From assembly GCA_041397765.1 (NCBI GenBank), contig JAWKWA010000001.1:124001-188000 (forward strand): a DNA stretch of 64,000 nt, given 5' to 3'. The translations under genes and the position numbers were made by a program. The DNA comes from JAWKWA01 sp041397765. Its GTDB lineage: Bacteria; Pseudomonadota; Alphaproteobacteria; Rhizobiales; Hyphomicrobiaceae. Positions 9,429 through 17,958 of this stretch are shown one piece after another (positions within the stretch are counted from its first letter, which is position 1; each line of letters begins with the position of its first letter). The notes under the pieces were generated by a model that saw nothing but the letters and a program-made list of their open reading frames with translations, searched no databases and had not been told where the DNA came from.

Positions 9429-11759
9429 ATGGACGTGGACGCCGGCCGGATCGCGGCCAATGGGGCTGGTCGGGCGGCGGCCGGTGCGACATGGGGCATC
9501 GCGAAGAAAAGCGGCTGGCTCGCCGTGCTCTTTCTCCTGTCACTGGCGGCGCTCGTCTCGATGCTTGCCGGCATGGCGCCATCCGCCGCCGCCGGCATCG
9601 AGACCGGCAAGCCGCTCGCCATCGCCGTGCTCGTCAGCTCGGACCGCACCGCCTGCTTCGTGCCGGGACGCGTGGCGGCGATCCGGCATTTCGCGACCCG
9701 GCGTGCCGCCGAGATCAACCGGCGTGGCGGCATCGACGGTCATCGGCTCGAGCTCGTCTTCCTCGACGACTTCGAGAGCGAGGAGCGGCTGAAGGTGAAT
9801 GTCGCCTCCGCGCTCGCCGACGAGCGGCTGATCGGCATGGTCGGACTTGCCGATTCGACGCGCGGCAAGGCGGTCGTCGACGACATCGCCCGGTCGGGTG
9901 TGCCGTTCATCTCGGAGATCTCGCGGGGCGACATCTACGCCGCCCATCCGACCATCTTCTCGCTCGTGCCCTCGATCCGCGACGAGGTCGGCGTCGTCAG
10001 GCGGCTGATGGCCGACCGTGGCGCGACGAGGCCGGTGTTCGTCGGTTTCGCCGGCAATCTCTATGTCTCGGAATATGCCCGCCAGCTCGCCGAGCCGGGC
10101 GAGGGGCCCGGCCTTGCCGCCATCCATCTCCTGCCGGAACGACCCGACTACGTGCTCGACCAGGCCGCGGCCGATCAGGCGATCGCCGCCATCCGGCAGT
10201 CGGGGGCCGATTTCGTGCTCTTGGCACTCAACAGCGGTCCAGGCGCGCAGTTCGCCCGCAAGCTCGCCGAGGCCGGACTGACGGTGCCGGTCTTCGTGGT
10301 GCTCGGACGCATCGGGCGGATCGACCGTGCCATGGGCGCAACGCCCTATCCCGGCGCCATGCTCGAGCTCGCCCGCGAGGGCGTGCCGAACGCCTACAAC
10401 GAGCGGCTGATGCGCCGCATCTGGGCAGAGCGCGACGGGACGTGGATCTTCAACGACAGCCGCTCGCAGACGGCGCCGGCGGCCTGCAAGGACGAGCCGG
10501 ACACGCGCCTCATCACCGACGTGCAGGACGACGCCAACCGGCGCGCGATCGGTCGCGGCGTGCAATATGCCGACATGATCGAGATGATCGCGACGGCCGC
10601 CATCGCGAAAGGCACCGCGGTCGACTTGGCGGAGCTGCGCCGTGCGATCGCTGGCGATCTTGCCGGCTACCGGGCGGAGCGGCGGATCTTCCATGGCTGG
10701 TGGCAGGATTGGGCGTTCACGGCCGGGCGCTCACTGTCGGATGCCATGCTGGTCGCCGAGCGGCGGGCGCCGGGCGCCGCCATCACGCTCGCGGCCCGGC
10801 AATATGCCTTCGGCGCGACTGGGCTGAGGCCGCTGCCGGTGATGTCGATCAGCGTCGACATGATCCGTATCTTCAAGGTCGACAGCAACGAGCGCACCTT
10901 CTACGCCGATTTCTATCTGTCGTTCCGCGACGATGCCGGGCTCGACATTTCCGACATCGAGTTCACCAATGCGGTGCGCTCGGAGGTGTCGCGCGACGCG
11001 CTCGTCAGCTTCCACCGCATCGACGCGGCGCCCGGCAGCAATGGCGGCCTCAAGCTCTACAAGGTGGCGGGGAAGTTCTATTTCGAGCCCGATCTCGGCG
11101 ACTATCCCTTCGACGAGCAGCGCTTCTCGCTGTCGTTCCAGCCGAGCGACGCATCGCACCCCTTCCTCGTCCAGCCGCCGCCGGCCGAGCTTGGTCGGCG
11201 AAGCTTCGACACCGACGGCTGGCGGCCGCTGTCGCGCTATGTCGGGGCGGATCAGGATGTCATCACCGCGCTCGGCAGCGATGTCGCGGAGGAGCGGCTG
11301 ATCCAGCTCTACAAATACAATGCCACCTGGGTGATGGCGCGCATCTCGACCGATTATGCGCTGCGCGTGGTGCTGCCGCTGATCGTCATCCTGCTCGTCA
11401 CCTATCTGTCGGTGTTCATTCCCGAGGACCGGCTCGAATCGGTCGTCGCCATCCAGGTGACGGCGTTGTTGTCGGCGATCGCGCTCTATCTGGCGATCCC
11501 CAAGGTCGACAATGACGAGGCGACGGTGTCCGACAAGATATTCGTCGCGTGTTACGGCATCATCACGCTGACGCTGGCGCTGTCGATCCTGAGGGCCCGC
11601 TACCACGGTGTCGGGCGAATGCGCACGGCGACCCTGGCCGGGCTTGCGCAGCTCGTGCTCGTGCCGCTGCTGACACTGATGCTGGCTGGCTATGTGGCCG
11701 TGACGGCGATGGGACACGGCGAGGGCGCCGGTCTTGCCTCGGCATGGCTCGGGCAGTGA
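9429..11759 (+). CDS. Periplasmic-binding-protein / pentameric ligand-gated ion channel fusion
   Basis: A 776-residue protein with a signal segment (about 28-55), a type-1 periplasmic binding protein domain of the branched-chain amino-acid family (about 60-450) and a complete pLGIC. The channel extracellular domain starts near 470 and carries the Pro-loop DYPFDEQRFSLSF, as in the bacterial channels GLIC and ELIC. Four membrane helices follow: M1 about 643-664 (RVVLPLIVILLVTYLSVFI), M2 about 673-695 (VVAIQVTALLSAIALYLAIP), M3 about 703-725 and M4 about 733-757. The ATG at 9429 follows GGGGGAAG at good spacing; an upstream ATG at 9369 is possible. The inferred role is a ligand-gated channel whose opening is controlled by a small molecule bound in the added domain. 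Ligand and ion selectivity are unknown. Confidence 0.88.
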   Translation: MDVDAGRIAANGAGRAAAGATWGIAKKSGWLAVLFLLSLAALVSMLAGMAPSAAAGIETGKPLAIAVLVSSDRTACFVPGRVAAIRHFATRRAAEINRRGGIDGHRLELVFLDDFESEERLKVNVASALADERLIGMVGLADSTRGKAVVDDIARSGVPFISEISRGDIYAAHPTIFSLVPSIRDEVGVVRRLMADRGATRPVFVGFAGNLYVSEYARQLAEPGEGPGLAAIHLLPERPDYVLDQAAADQAIAAIRQSGADFVLLALNSGPGAQFARKLAEAGLTVPVFVVLGRIGRIDRAMGATPYPGAMLELAREGVPNAYNERLMRRIWAERDGTWIFNDSRSQTAPAACKDEPDTRLITDVQDDANRRAIGRGVQYADMIEMIATAAIAKGTAVDLAELRRAIAGDLAGYRAERRIFHGWWQDWAFTAGRSLSDAMLVAERRAPGAAITLAARQYAFGATGLRPLPVMSISVDMIRIFKVDSNERTFYADFYLSFRDDAGLDISDIEFTNAVRSEVSRDALVSFHRIDAAPGSNGGLKLYKVAGKFYFEPDLGDYPFDEQRFSLSFQPSDASHPFLVQPPPAELGRRSFDTDGWRPLSRYVGADQDVITALGSDVAEERLIQLYKYNATWVMARISTDYALRVVLPLIVILLVTYLSVFIPEDRLESVVAIQVTALLSAIALYLAIPKVDNDEATVSDKIFVACYGIITLTLALSILRARYHGVGRMRTATLAGLAQLVLVPLLTLMLAGYVAVTAMGHGEGAGLASAWLGQ

Positions 11760-11980
11760 GGGCGGAGACTGCATCGCCGGGCGGCGGGTGCGGCGGGGCG
11801 CCGCCAGCGTTGGGTGCGGCCTGACGGGGCGGCCGACAGCCTGAGCCTCGCGCATGAGACTCGCGCATGAGACAAGGGACAGGCGCTTGCGCGCGCCGAC
11901 CCCGGCATCCGCTCATACACCCTGGCGCCGCAAGGCGCTGCTGCCGGGCCGTCACGGCGACGGCGCGGCATGCGCTCCCA

Positions 11981-12394
11981 TCAGAACTTGCGGTAGGCCT
12001 TGTTGAGGGCGACGAGCGGGTGCTTGGGGCTCATCTGGAACTTGATGAGCAGCTCGCGGGCCATCATGTCGCGGTCCTGCTGGCTCGACGGCAGCTTGAG
12101 ATTCTTGGGGATGCGCACCCAGCCGTTGACGTTGCGATCGAAGATCGCCGGCTCGCCCTCCTCATAGCCCATATGGACGTCCTCGAGCCAGTTGAGGTCG
12201 TCCCAGCCCATGAACTCCATGTACTTCTTCAGGAAGGGCGTCACCTTTGCATAATCGGGCACCAGGTTGACGTCGTAGCGGTAGCCGATGTGCTGACCGA
12301 TCTCCTTCTCGCGCTCCGAGCCGAGGCCGTCCTTGTCCTTGATGAACTGGTCGACGTCCTTGATCTCTGAACCCTTGTAGGATGTGCCTGCCAT
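11981..12394 (-). CDS. Small conserved protein of the Glx operon
   Basis: A 137-residue soluble protein (MAGTSYKGSEIKDVDQF...), rich in charged and aromatic residues, with no signal peptide or membrane segment. I do not recognise a domain. It is last in the minus-strand operon of the glutamine-synthetase-like and Glx genes, 127 bp after the FMN subunit gene, with a REP-like palindrome pair in the gap. The context suggests a subunit or accessory factor of that pathway. Confidence 0.7.
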   Translation of the reverse strand: MAGTSYKGSEIKDVDQFIKDKDGLGSEREKEIGQHIGYRYDVNLVPDYAKVTPFLKKYMEFMGWDDLNWLEDVHMGYEEGEPAIFDRNVNGWVRIPKNLKLPSSQQDRDMMARELLIKFQMSPKHPLVALNKAYRKF

Positions 12395-12412
12395 AGTGAG
12401 CCTCGTCCTCTT

Positions 12413-12516
12413 GTAGGGGCGACCGGTGGTCGCCCGTCTTCGGACGACGACGCGGCACCAATCGCTCCGATCTGCCTGGTTTCGATCGAGTGGGGCGACC
12501 GCCGGTCGCCCCTACG
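12413..12516. repeat. Pair of REP-like palindromes
   Basis: Two palindromic units, 12413-12436 and 12491-12516, each built on GGGGCGACCGGTGGTCGCCC-type arms, lie in inverted orientation about 55 bp apart between glxD and the small downstream gene. Similar GTAGGGGCGAC...GTCGCCCCTAC palindromes occur between genes in many bacteria. In a transcript they would form strong hairpins that could set different expression levels within the operon. Confidence 0.65.
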
Positions 12517-12521
12517 GTTCA

Positions 12522-13983
12522 TCAATACCTGTGATAGTTGCCGGCACCCGGCAGCACCTCGTGGCCGACCACGTAGTTGGTGCCGGCGAGCGGCACCTTG
12601 CACATGGCGGAGGCCTCCATGGTGAGGGCGGCGAGATCCTCGGGCTCGAGCGAGTGGATGTTGGTCTTGCCGCAGGCCCGGGCGAGGAGCTGGGCCTCCA
12701 TCGTCAGCGTGTGCAGGAAGTTGTAGACGCGCTCGGCCGCCTCGTCGGGATCGAGACGCTTGCGCAGCTCGGGATCCTGCGTCGCGACGCCGACCGGGCA
12801 GCGGCCCGAATGGCAGTGGTAGCACTCGCCCGCCGGCACGCCGATCTCGGCCTCGTAGTCGGTGACGCCGTCGATGTGCTTGTTGCAGTTGAGCGCCATC
12901 ATCACCGAATGACCGATGGCGATCGCGTCGGCACCGAGCGCCAGCGCCTTGGCCACGTCGCCGCCGTTCCTGATGCCGCCGGCATAGACGAGGCTGATCT
13001 CGCCGCGCTTGCCGAGCTCGTCGATGGCGCGACGGGCCTCGCGGATGGCGGCGATGCCGGGGATGCCGGTGTCCTCGGTGGCGATATGGGGACCGGCGCC
13101 GGTGCCGCCCTCCATGCCGTCGATGTAGATCGAGTCCGGACCGCACTTCACCGCCATGCGCACGTCGCTTCAGATGCGGGCGGCGCCGAGCTTCAGCTGG
13201 ATCGGGATCTCGTTGTTGGTCGCCTCGCGGATCCTGGATCTGAGGGCGAGATCGTCGGGACCCAGCCAGTCGGGATGGCGAGCCGGCGAGCGCTGGTCGA
13301 TGCCGGCCGGCGCGAGCGCATCTCGGCCACCATGTCCGTCACCTTCTGGCCCATGATGAAGGCCAAGAGCCGACCTTGCAGCCCTGGCCGATGAAGAACT
13401 CGCAGCAATCGGCAAGGCGAAGGTGGTTCGATTGAAGCCGTAGCGCGACTGGATGCATCAGATCCAGCGCCTGAATAGCGCCGCTCGTCGGGGATCATGC
13501 CGCCTTCGCCGGAGCAGGTGGCGGTGCCGGCCATGGTGGCGCCGCGGGCGAGCGCGGTCTGGCCTCATAGGAGAGTGCCGAAGTCATGCCGGTGACGTAG
13601 ACCGAATGTCGAGGACGAGCGGGGCGCTTCGCCTTGGGGCCGATGACGGTCTTCGTCTCGCACTTCTCGCGATAGCCCTCGATGACGAAGCGGGTCAGCG
13701 TGCCGGGCAGGAAGGTGAGATCGTCCCAGTGCGGGATCTTCTTGAAGAGGGAGAAGCCGCGCATGCGGTAGCGGCCGAGCCCGACTCTTGATGTGGATGT
13801 CGTTGATCACCTCGGGGTGAAGATCTGGCTGTGCCCGAGAATGTACTTCTTCGTCTCGGCGGGCTCGAGCTTGGTGATCTTCGAGTCGCCGGCCGCTTTG
13901 GTGCGGGCGGGCGCCTTCTTGCTCGCCGTCTTGGCGACGGCTGCTGCCTTGGTGGTGGTTTTCTTGGCGGGGTTCTTTGCCAT
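12522..13983 (-). pseudogene. glxD: FMN-binding glutamate-synthase-like subunit, multiply frameshifted
   Basis: The intact N-terminus (MAKNPAKKTTTKAAAVAK, Lys/Ala-rich) starts at the ATG at 13983. The intact C-terminal half (12522-13163) contains the FMN/[3Fe-4S] domain of glutamate synthase: DGMEGGTGAGP, SLVYAGGIRNGGDVAKALALGADA and CYHCHSGRCPVGVATQDP. Between about 13140 and 13820 the reading frame changes several times: one base is missing near 13815, others near 13785, 13600 and 13300-13480, and there is an in-frame TGA at 13166-13168. Coding similarity continues through all frames. Either the gene is decaying or this 700-bp stretch has consensus errors; all neighbouring operon genes are intact. 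Confidence 0.8.
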
Positions 13984-14075
13984 GGGGCTCTCGCAAGTCG
14001 TGAGTGATCAGCCGCAAGTCGGGTGAGATCGGGCCGCAGGTCGACGTGCGACTTCCGATCTCACGACCTGGCGAG

Positions 14076-14933
14076 CTACAGCACCAGCTTCTTCTCGGTC
14101 GGCTCGAGGTTGTCGTAGTTCCAGAGCTGCTTGCCGGCGACGATCTTCTGGAAATGGCCGATGCCCTTGGCGGGGAGCATGTCGTACATCTTCAACTTGC
14201 GCGTCAGCCAGTCCTTGTCGAGGGCCGTCATCTCGGCGGGCACCGCATCGACGCCCAGGCTCTGCGCCTTGCCACCGAGATAGATGATGCCGTCATACAT
14301 GGAATCGCCGAGGTTCTTGCCGGCATCGCCGCAGACGACCATGCGGCCGCGCTGCATCATGAAGCCGGAGAAGGCGCCGGTGGAGCCGCCGATCAGGATC
14401 GTGCCGCCCTTCTGGTCGATGCCAGTGCGGGCGCCGACCGAGCCCTTGCAGACGAGGTCGCCGCCGCGAAGCGCCGCGCCGAACTGGCTGCCGGCGTTCT
14501 TCTCGATGACGATGGTGCCGGCGAGCATGTTCTCGCCGCAGGCCCAGCCGACACGGCCCTTGATGCGCACATTGGGACCATCGAGCAGGCCGACGGCGAA
14601 ATAGCCGAGCGAGCCCTCGACGATGAGGTTCAGCCGGTTGAGGATGCCGACGCCGACCGAATGCTTGGCGCCCGGATTCTTCAACACGATGGTGCCGAAG
14701 CCCTGCTTCATCATCTCGCGCAGGCGGATGTTGATGTCTTTGGGATCGAGCTTGGCGCAGTCGATCTCGCCGCGCTTGTTGAAGTCGACATCGAAGGCGT
14801 CGGGATAGGACAGGCGCTCATGATCCTCGGAGAGGTCGAAGAAGCGCTGTTGCGTGCGGCCCCGAAGCTGCTCGGTGTGCATGCCCATGCCGTGCGAGGC
14901 ATGGTCCTTCTTCGCCGTGGTTACGCCCGCCAT
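14076..14933 (-). CDS. glxC: GXGXG-domain glutamate-synthase-like subunit
   Basis: A 285-residue protein equal to the C-terminal beta-helix (GXGXG) domain of glutamate synthase, visible as repeated Gly motifs (GSLGYFAVGLLDGPNVRIKG, GENMLAGTIVIEKNAG, GGTILIGGSTGAFSG, MVVCGDAGKNLGDSMYDG). In split GOGAT-like enzymes this subunit organises contacts between the amidotransferase and FMN subunits. Its start overlaps the end of the amidotransferase gene by 13 bp. An interspersed GAGTTG-type repeat lies in the gap to glxD. Confidence 0.88.
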   Translation of the reverse strand: MAGVTTAKKDHASHGMGMHTEQLRGRTQQRFFDLSEDHERLSYPDAFDVDFNKRGEIDCAKLDPKDINIRLREMMKQGFGTIVLKNPGAKHSVGVGILNRLNLIVEGSLGYFAVGLLDGPNVRIKGRVGWACGENMLAGTIVIEKNAGSQFGAALRGGDLVCKGSVGARTGIDQKGGTILIGGSTGAFSGFMMQRGRMVVCGDAGKNLGDSMYDGIIYLGGKAQSLGVDAVPAEMTALDKDWLTRKLKMYDMLPAKGIGHFQKIVAGKQLWNYDNLEPTEKKLVL

Positions 14934-15856
14934 ACGCGAACCTCCTCATCATAAGGGTCCCAGGTGTCGATCTCTTGGGGAAGGACGGCGCGGATGGCGA
15001 CCTCCTCGGAGGCGAGACAGACCATGTCGTCGCTCTCGTAGAGAACCATCGGCTTGGCGGCCATCGAGTCCTTGGCCATGCCGATCGCGTCCTTGGTGGT
15101 GACGAGATAGGTGAAGACGCCGTCGATCTCCTTGATCGACTCGCGCAGCGTGTCCTCGAGCTTGGCGCCCTGCTCCAGATGGTGGGCGACATAGACGGCG
15201 AGCAGCTCGCTGTCGCAGTTCGACATGAAACGATGGCCGAGCCGCTCCATCTGCCGGCGCATCAACCAGTAGTTGGTGATCTGGCCGTTATGGACGACGG
15301 CGATGTCGTTGTAGGGGTAGGCCCAGTAGGGGTGGGCGGAGCGGATGTCGACATCCGACTCGGTCGCCATGCGGGTGTGGCCGATGCCGTGCGTGCCCTT
15401 GATCCGGCCGAGACCGTACTGCTTGGAGACGGTGGTCGAGTCGCCGAGATCCTTGACGAGCTCGAGGGCGTGACCGAGCGAGAGGATCTCGGCGCCGTCG
15501 ATGTCCTCGATGTAGTCGGCCACCTTCTTCAGGTCGCCGTCGTACTGGATGCGATAGCGGAAGGCGTACTCGGTCGCCGGCTCCGCGTCGGCGACCTTGA
15601 CGCCGAGCTCCTTCAGGCGCTTGTCGACGGTCGCCTTGCGCTCCTTGATCTCGTCGTGAATCTTGAAACCGGTCTTCAGGTCGTCCTGCTCGGCGACCTT
15701 GAAGCGCATGACGAAATCATTGCCGCCGGGCTTGCCGTAGAGCGCAAAACCGGTCGAATCCGGTCCGCGATGCTTCAGCGCCTGCAGCATGTCGGTCATC
15801 TCGCGACCGACATCGCCGACACGTCCGCGATGTATGAGGCCTGCAATTCCGCACAT
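14921..15856 (-). CDS. glxB: Class II glutamine amidotransferase, glutamate-synthase-like
   Basis: A 311-residue class II (Ntn) amidotransferase. Cys2, exposed after removal of Met1 (MCGIAGLIHRG), is the nucleophile. Other family landmarks are KHRGPDSTGF, GIGHTRMATES, VVHNGQITNYW and SNCDSELLAVY. It hydrolyses glutamine or a gamma-glutamyl amide and passes the nitrogen to the FMN subunit. The order amidotransferase, GXGXG, FMN corresponds to glxB-glxC-glxD of Sinorhizobium and to mgsABC of the N-methylglutamate pathway. No N-methylglutamate dehydrogenase genes are visible here. Confidence 0.88.
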   Translation of the reverse strand: MCGIAGLIHRGRVGDVGREMTDMLQALKHRGPDSTGFALYGKPGGNDFVMRFKVAEQDDLKTGFKIHDEIKERKATVDKRLKELGVKVADAEPATEYAFRYRIQYDGDLKKVADYIEDIDGAEILSLGHALELVKDLGDSTTVSKQYGLGRIKGTHGIGHTRMATESDVDIRSAHPYWAYPYNDIAVVHNGQITNYWLMRRQMERLGHRFMSNCDSELLAVYVAHHLEQGAKLEDTLRESIKEIDGVFTYLVTTKDAIGMAKDSMAAKPMVLYESDDMVCLASEEVAIRAVLPQEIDTWDPYDEEVRVWRA

Positions 15857-15859
15857 GTT

Positions 15860-15945
15860 GTTGTCCCTTGCGAGTTGTCAGTTGCGAGTTGCGAGCCCGA
15901 GGAGCGCCGTTGCAGGCGCCACTCGCAACTCACAACCTCACACCT
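15860..15945. repeat. GAGTTG-type interspersed repeat
   Basis: Short degenerate units of GAGTTG(C/T) occur on one side and CAACTCGC on the other of this gap between the GS-like gene and glxB, so the segment can form a hairpin. A related unit lies at 13985-14070 in the same operon. A long perfect tandem of the heptamer GTGAGTT is found at 55458-55523, so this is a scattered repeat family. Confidence 0.55.
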
Positions 15946-15946
15946 G

Positions 15947-17407
15947 TTACGGCAGGCAGTTCAGATACTGATCGAGATCCCATTCGGTCGAGGTGTGGAG
16001 GAACTTCTCCCACTCGTCGCGCTTGTACTCGTCGTAGAGACGATGCATCTCGCCGGGCATGGCCGACAGGATGACCTCGTCCTTCTTCAGCGCATCGAGC
16101 GAGTCGCCGAGGGTCATCGGCAGCTTCTTCACCTGCTTGCCGGCCTCCATGGCGGCATAGATGTTGCGCTCCTCGGGCTGGCCGGGATCGATCTTGTTGC
16201 GGATGCCGTCGTCGGCGGCGCGCAGGATGGCACCCGCCATCAGATAGGGGTTCACCATGGAGTCGACGGCGCGGTACTCGAAGCGGCCGGGCGCGGACAC
16301 GCGCAGGCCCGTGGTGCGGTTCTGGAAGCCCCAGTCGGCGAAGACCGGCGCCCAGAAGCCGGTGTCCCAGAGCCGGCGGTAGGAGTTGACCGTCGAGCAG
16401 CCGATGGCGGTGAGCGCGCCCAGATGCTTGACGATGCCGCCGATCGTGTAGAGGCCGATCTGGCCCGGCATCTGCAGGTCCTTGCCCTCGGGCATGAAGG
16501 TGTTGGTGCCGCCGCGGCGGTACATGTAATTGTGCTCCATGCCCGGCAGCTTGGAGGTGTCGTTGCCGAGCGCCTTCATCTCGTCGGTGCCGCCCTTCCA
16601 CAGCGAGATGTTGTGGTGGCAGCCATTGGCCGACACGCCCATGAAGGGCTTGCACATGAAGCAGGCGATGATGTCGAACTCGCGCGCGACCTGGGCGCAG
16701 ATCTGGCGATAGGTGGTCAGGCGATCGGCGGTGCGCAGCGCCTCGTCATAGTTGAAGTTCAACTCGAGCTGGCCGGGCGCGTCCTCGTGATCGCCCTGGA
16801 TCATGTCGAGGCCCATCTTGCGGCCGTATTCGATGACCCGCATGTAGACCGGCCGCAGGCTCTCGAACTGGTCGATGTGGTAGCAGTAGGGGTTGGAATA
16901 GCCCGAGTGGTCCTTCTTCAGCCACATCATCTCCGGCTCGGTGCCGTGACGCATGCGAAGGCCGTGATCCTTCTCGAACTGGTCGTGGATGCGGCGCAGG
17001 TTGCCGCGGCAGTCGGAGGTGAGGAAGGCGCCCGGATTCTGCTTCTCCTCACGGTTGCGGAAGAGGGTGCAGAACATGCGCGCGACGCGCTTGTCCCAGG
17101 GAAGCTGCATGAACGTCTCGGGCTCGGGGACGCCGACGAGTTCGGCCGCCTCGGGACCATAGCCGAGATACTCGCCCCGGCGGTTCATGAACAGGTTGAC
17201 CGTCGCACCGTAGACGAGCTGGAAGCCGCCATTGGCGACGTTCTCCCAGTGGTCGGCCGGGATACCCTTGCCCATGATGCGGCCGGTGATCGAGACGAAC
17301 TGCAGGTAGAGGTACTCGATCCCGAGCTCGTTGATCTTGGCCCGGACGGCCTTGATCATGTCCGATCGGCCTGGCGTCTCGATGAAGCGTTCATAATCGG
17401 TGGCCAC
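15947..17407 (-). CDS. Glutamine-synthetase-family ligase
   Basis: A 486-residue protein with the GS fold: an N-terminal beta-grasp (about 15-110) and the catalytic barrel, including EPEMMW, GDHEDAPGQLELNF (metal ligands), GVSANGCHHNISLW (ATP/His region) and FEYRAVDSMVNPYL near the end. It ligates ammonia or an amine to the gamma-carboxyl of glutamate. The N-terminal sequence differs from classical GlnA and, as I recall them, from GlnT/GmaS type III enzymes, so I give no symbol. The GTG at 17407 follows GGAGAGGAAAC; the frame is open to 17461. It is the first gene of the operon and presumably makes the gamma-glutamyl compound used by the Glx proteins. Confidence 0.85.
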   Translation of the reverse strand: MATDYERFIETPGRSDMIKAVRAKINELGIEYLYLQFVSITGRIMGKGIPADHWENVANGGFQLVYGATVNLFMNRRGEYLGYGPEAAELVGVPEPETFMQLPWDKRVARMFCTLFRNREEKQNPGAFLTSDCRGNLRRIHDQFEKDHGLRMRHGTEPEMMWLKKDHSGYSNPYCYHIDQFESLRPVYMRVIEYGRKMGLDMIQGDHEDAPGQLELNFNYDEALRTADRLTTYRQICAQVAREFDIIACFMCKPFMGVSANGCHHNISLWKGGTDEMKALGNDTSKLPGMEHNYMYRRGGTNTFMPEGKDLQMPGQIGLYTIGGIVKHLGALTAIGCSTVNSYRRLWDTGFWAPVFADWGFQNRTTGLRVSAPGRFEYRAVDSMVNPYLMAGAILRAADDGIRNKIDPGQPEERNIYAAMEAGKQVKKLPMTLGDSLDALKKDEVILSAMPGEMHRLYDEYKRDEWEKFLHTSTEWDLDQYLNCLP

Positions 17408-17916
17408 GGTACGTTTCCTCTCCGTTACAGTTGAATTATGAACAGATGCGACCGGTAGCATCGGGCTGCCGGATCGAGGGCCAATCTACACCACTTTGGG
17501 GCGGGTGGAAGGCGATCCCGGATGCGCGGGAACGGCACTCCCTGCATGGCTCGGCCGACCTGCCGGCCGGCTTCTCCTCCCCTCGGCAATGCCTGCCGCA
17601 GCTATTCGCCGGTATCGGGAGCTTTGCCCCCGGGTTGCGATCTCACCCAGGACCGATGCCTGCCCGAAGCCTGCATTTCGGCGTCTTGAAGCGCCTTTCA
17701 CGCCATTTCCGGAAGGCGGGCGCGGCGCGCCCAAGCTCGGATCGCCGCCGCCCGGACAACGGCCCGCTCCCACCGGCTGGCGCCCGCGGCGTCTCAATCG
17801 CGGACTGCACGGAGGGTCCGGCCGAGGCCATGACGTTGCGGCCAATTCTGCATAGGACCGCGCCCATTGCAAACCAATTCTCTCCAATTGGAACCAATCA
17901 TTGCCGCATTGGTTTG
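17408..17916. other. Divergent intergenic region between the GS-like gene and the GntR gene
   Basis: About 510 bp between divergently transcribed genes. It should contain the promoter of the glutamine-synthetase/Glx operon close to 17410-17450 and that of the GntR operon near 17860-17916. Apart from the ATTGG/CCAAT-type inverted repeats described separately, I see no coding potential or other structure. Confidence 0.5.
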
Positions 17917-17918
17917 AT
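17868..17918. promoter_or_regulatory. Inverted-repeat cluster upstream of the GntR gene
   Basis: In 50 bp there are three related arms: CCAATTGG (palindrome, 17884-17891), ATTGG-AA-CCAAT next to it, and AACCAAT separated by 9 nt from ATTGGTT (17892-17914). Nothing comparable occurs in the adjoining sequence. The position directly before the start of a FadR-type GntR regulator suggests an autoregulatory operator; this is inference. Confidence 0.5.
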
Positions 17919-17958
17919 GGCAGATGCGCTTGTCACGCAGAGCATGTATGGTTCCGCC

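Noticed and set aside
14975..17434. 819-codon plus-strand frame opposite glxB and the GS-like gene
   Set aside because: Antisense to two conserved enzymes and without a recognisable domain.
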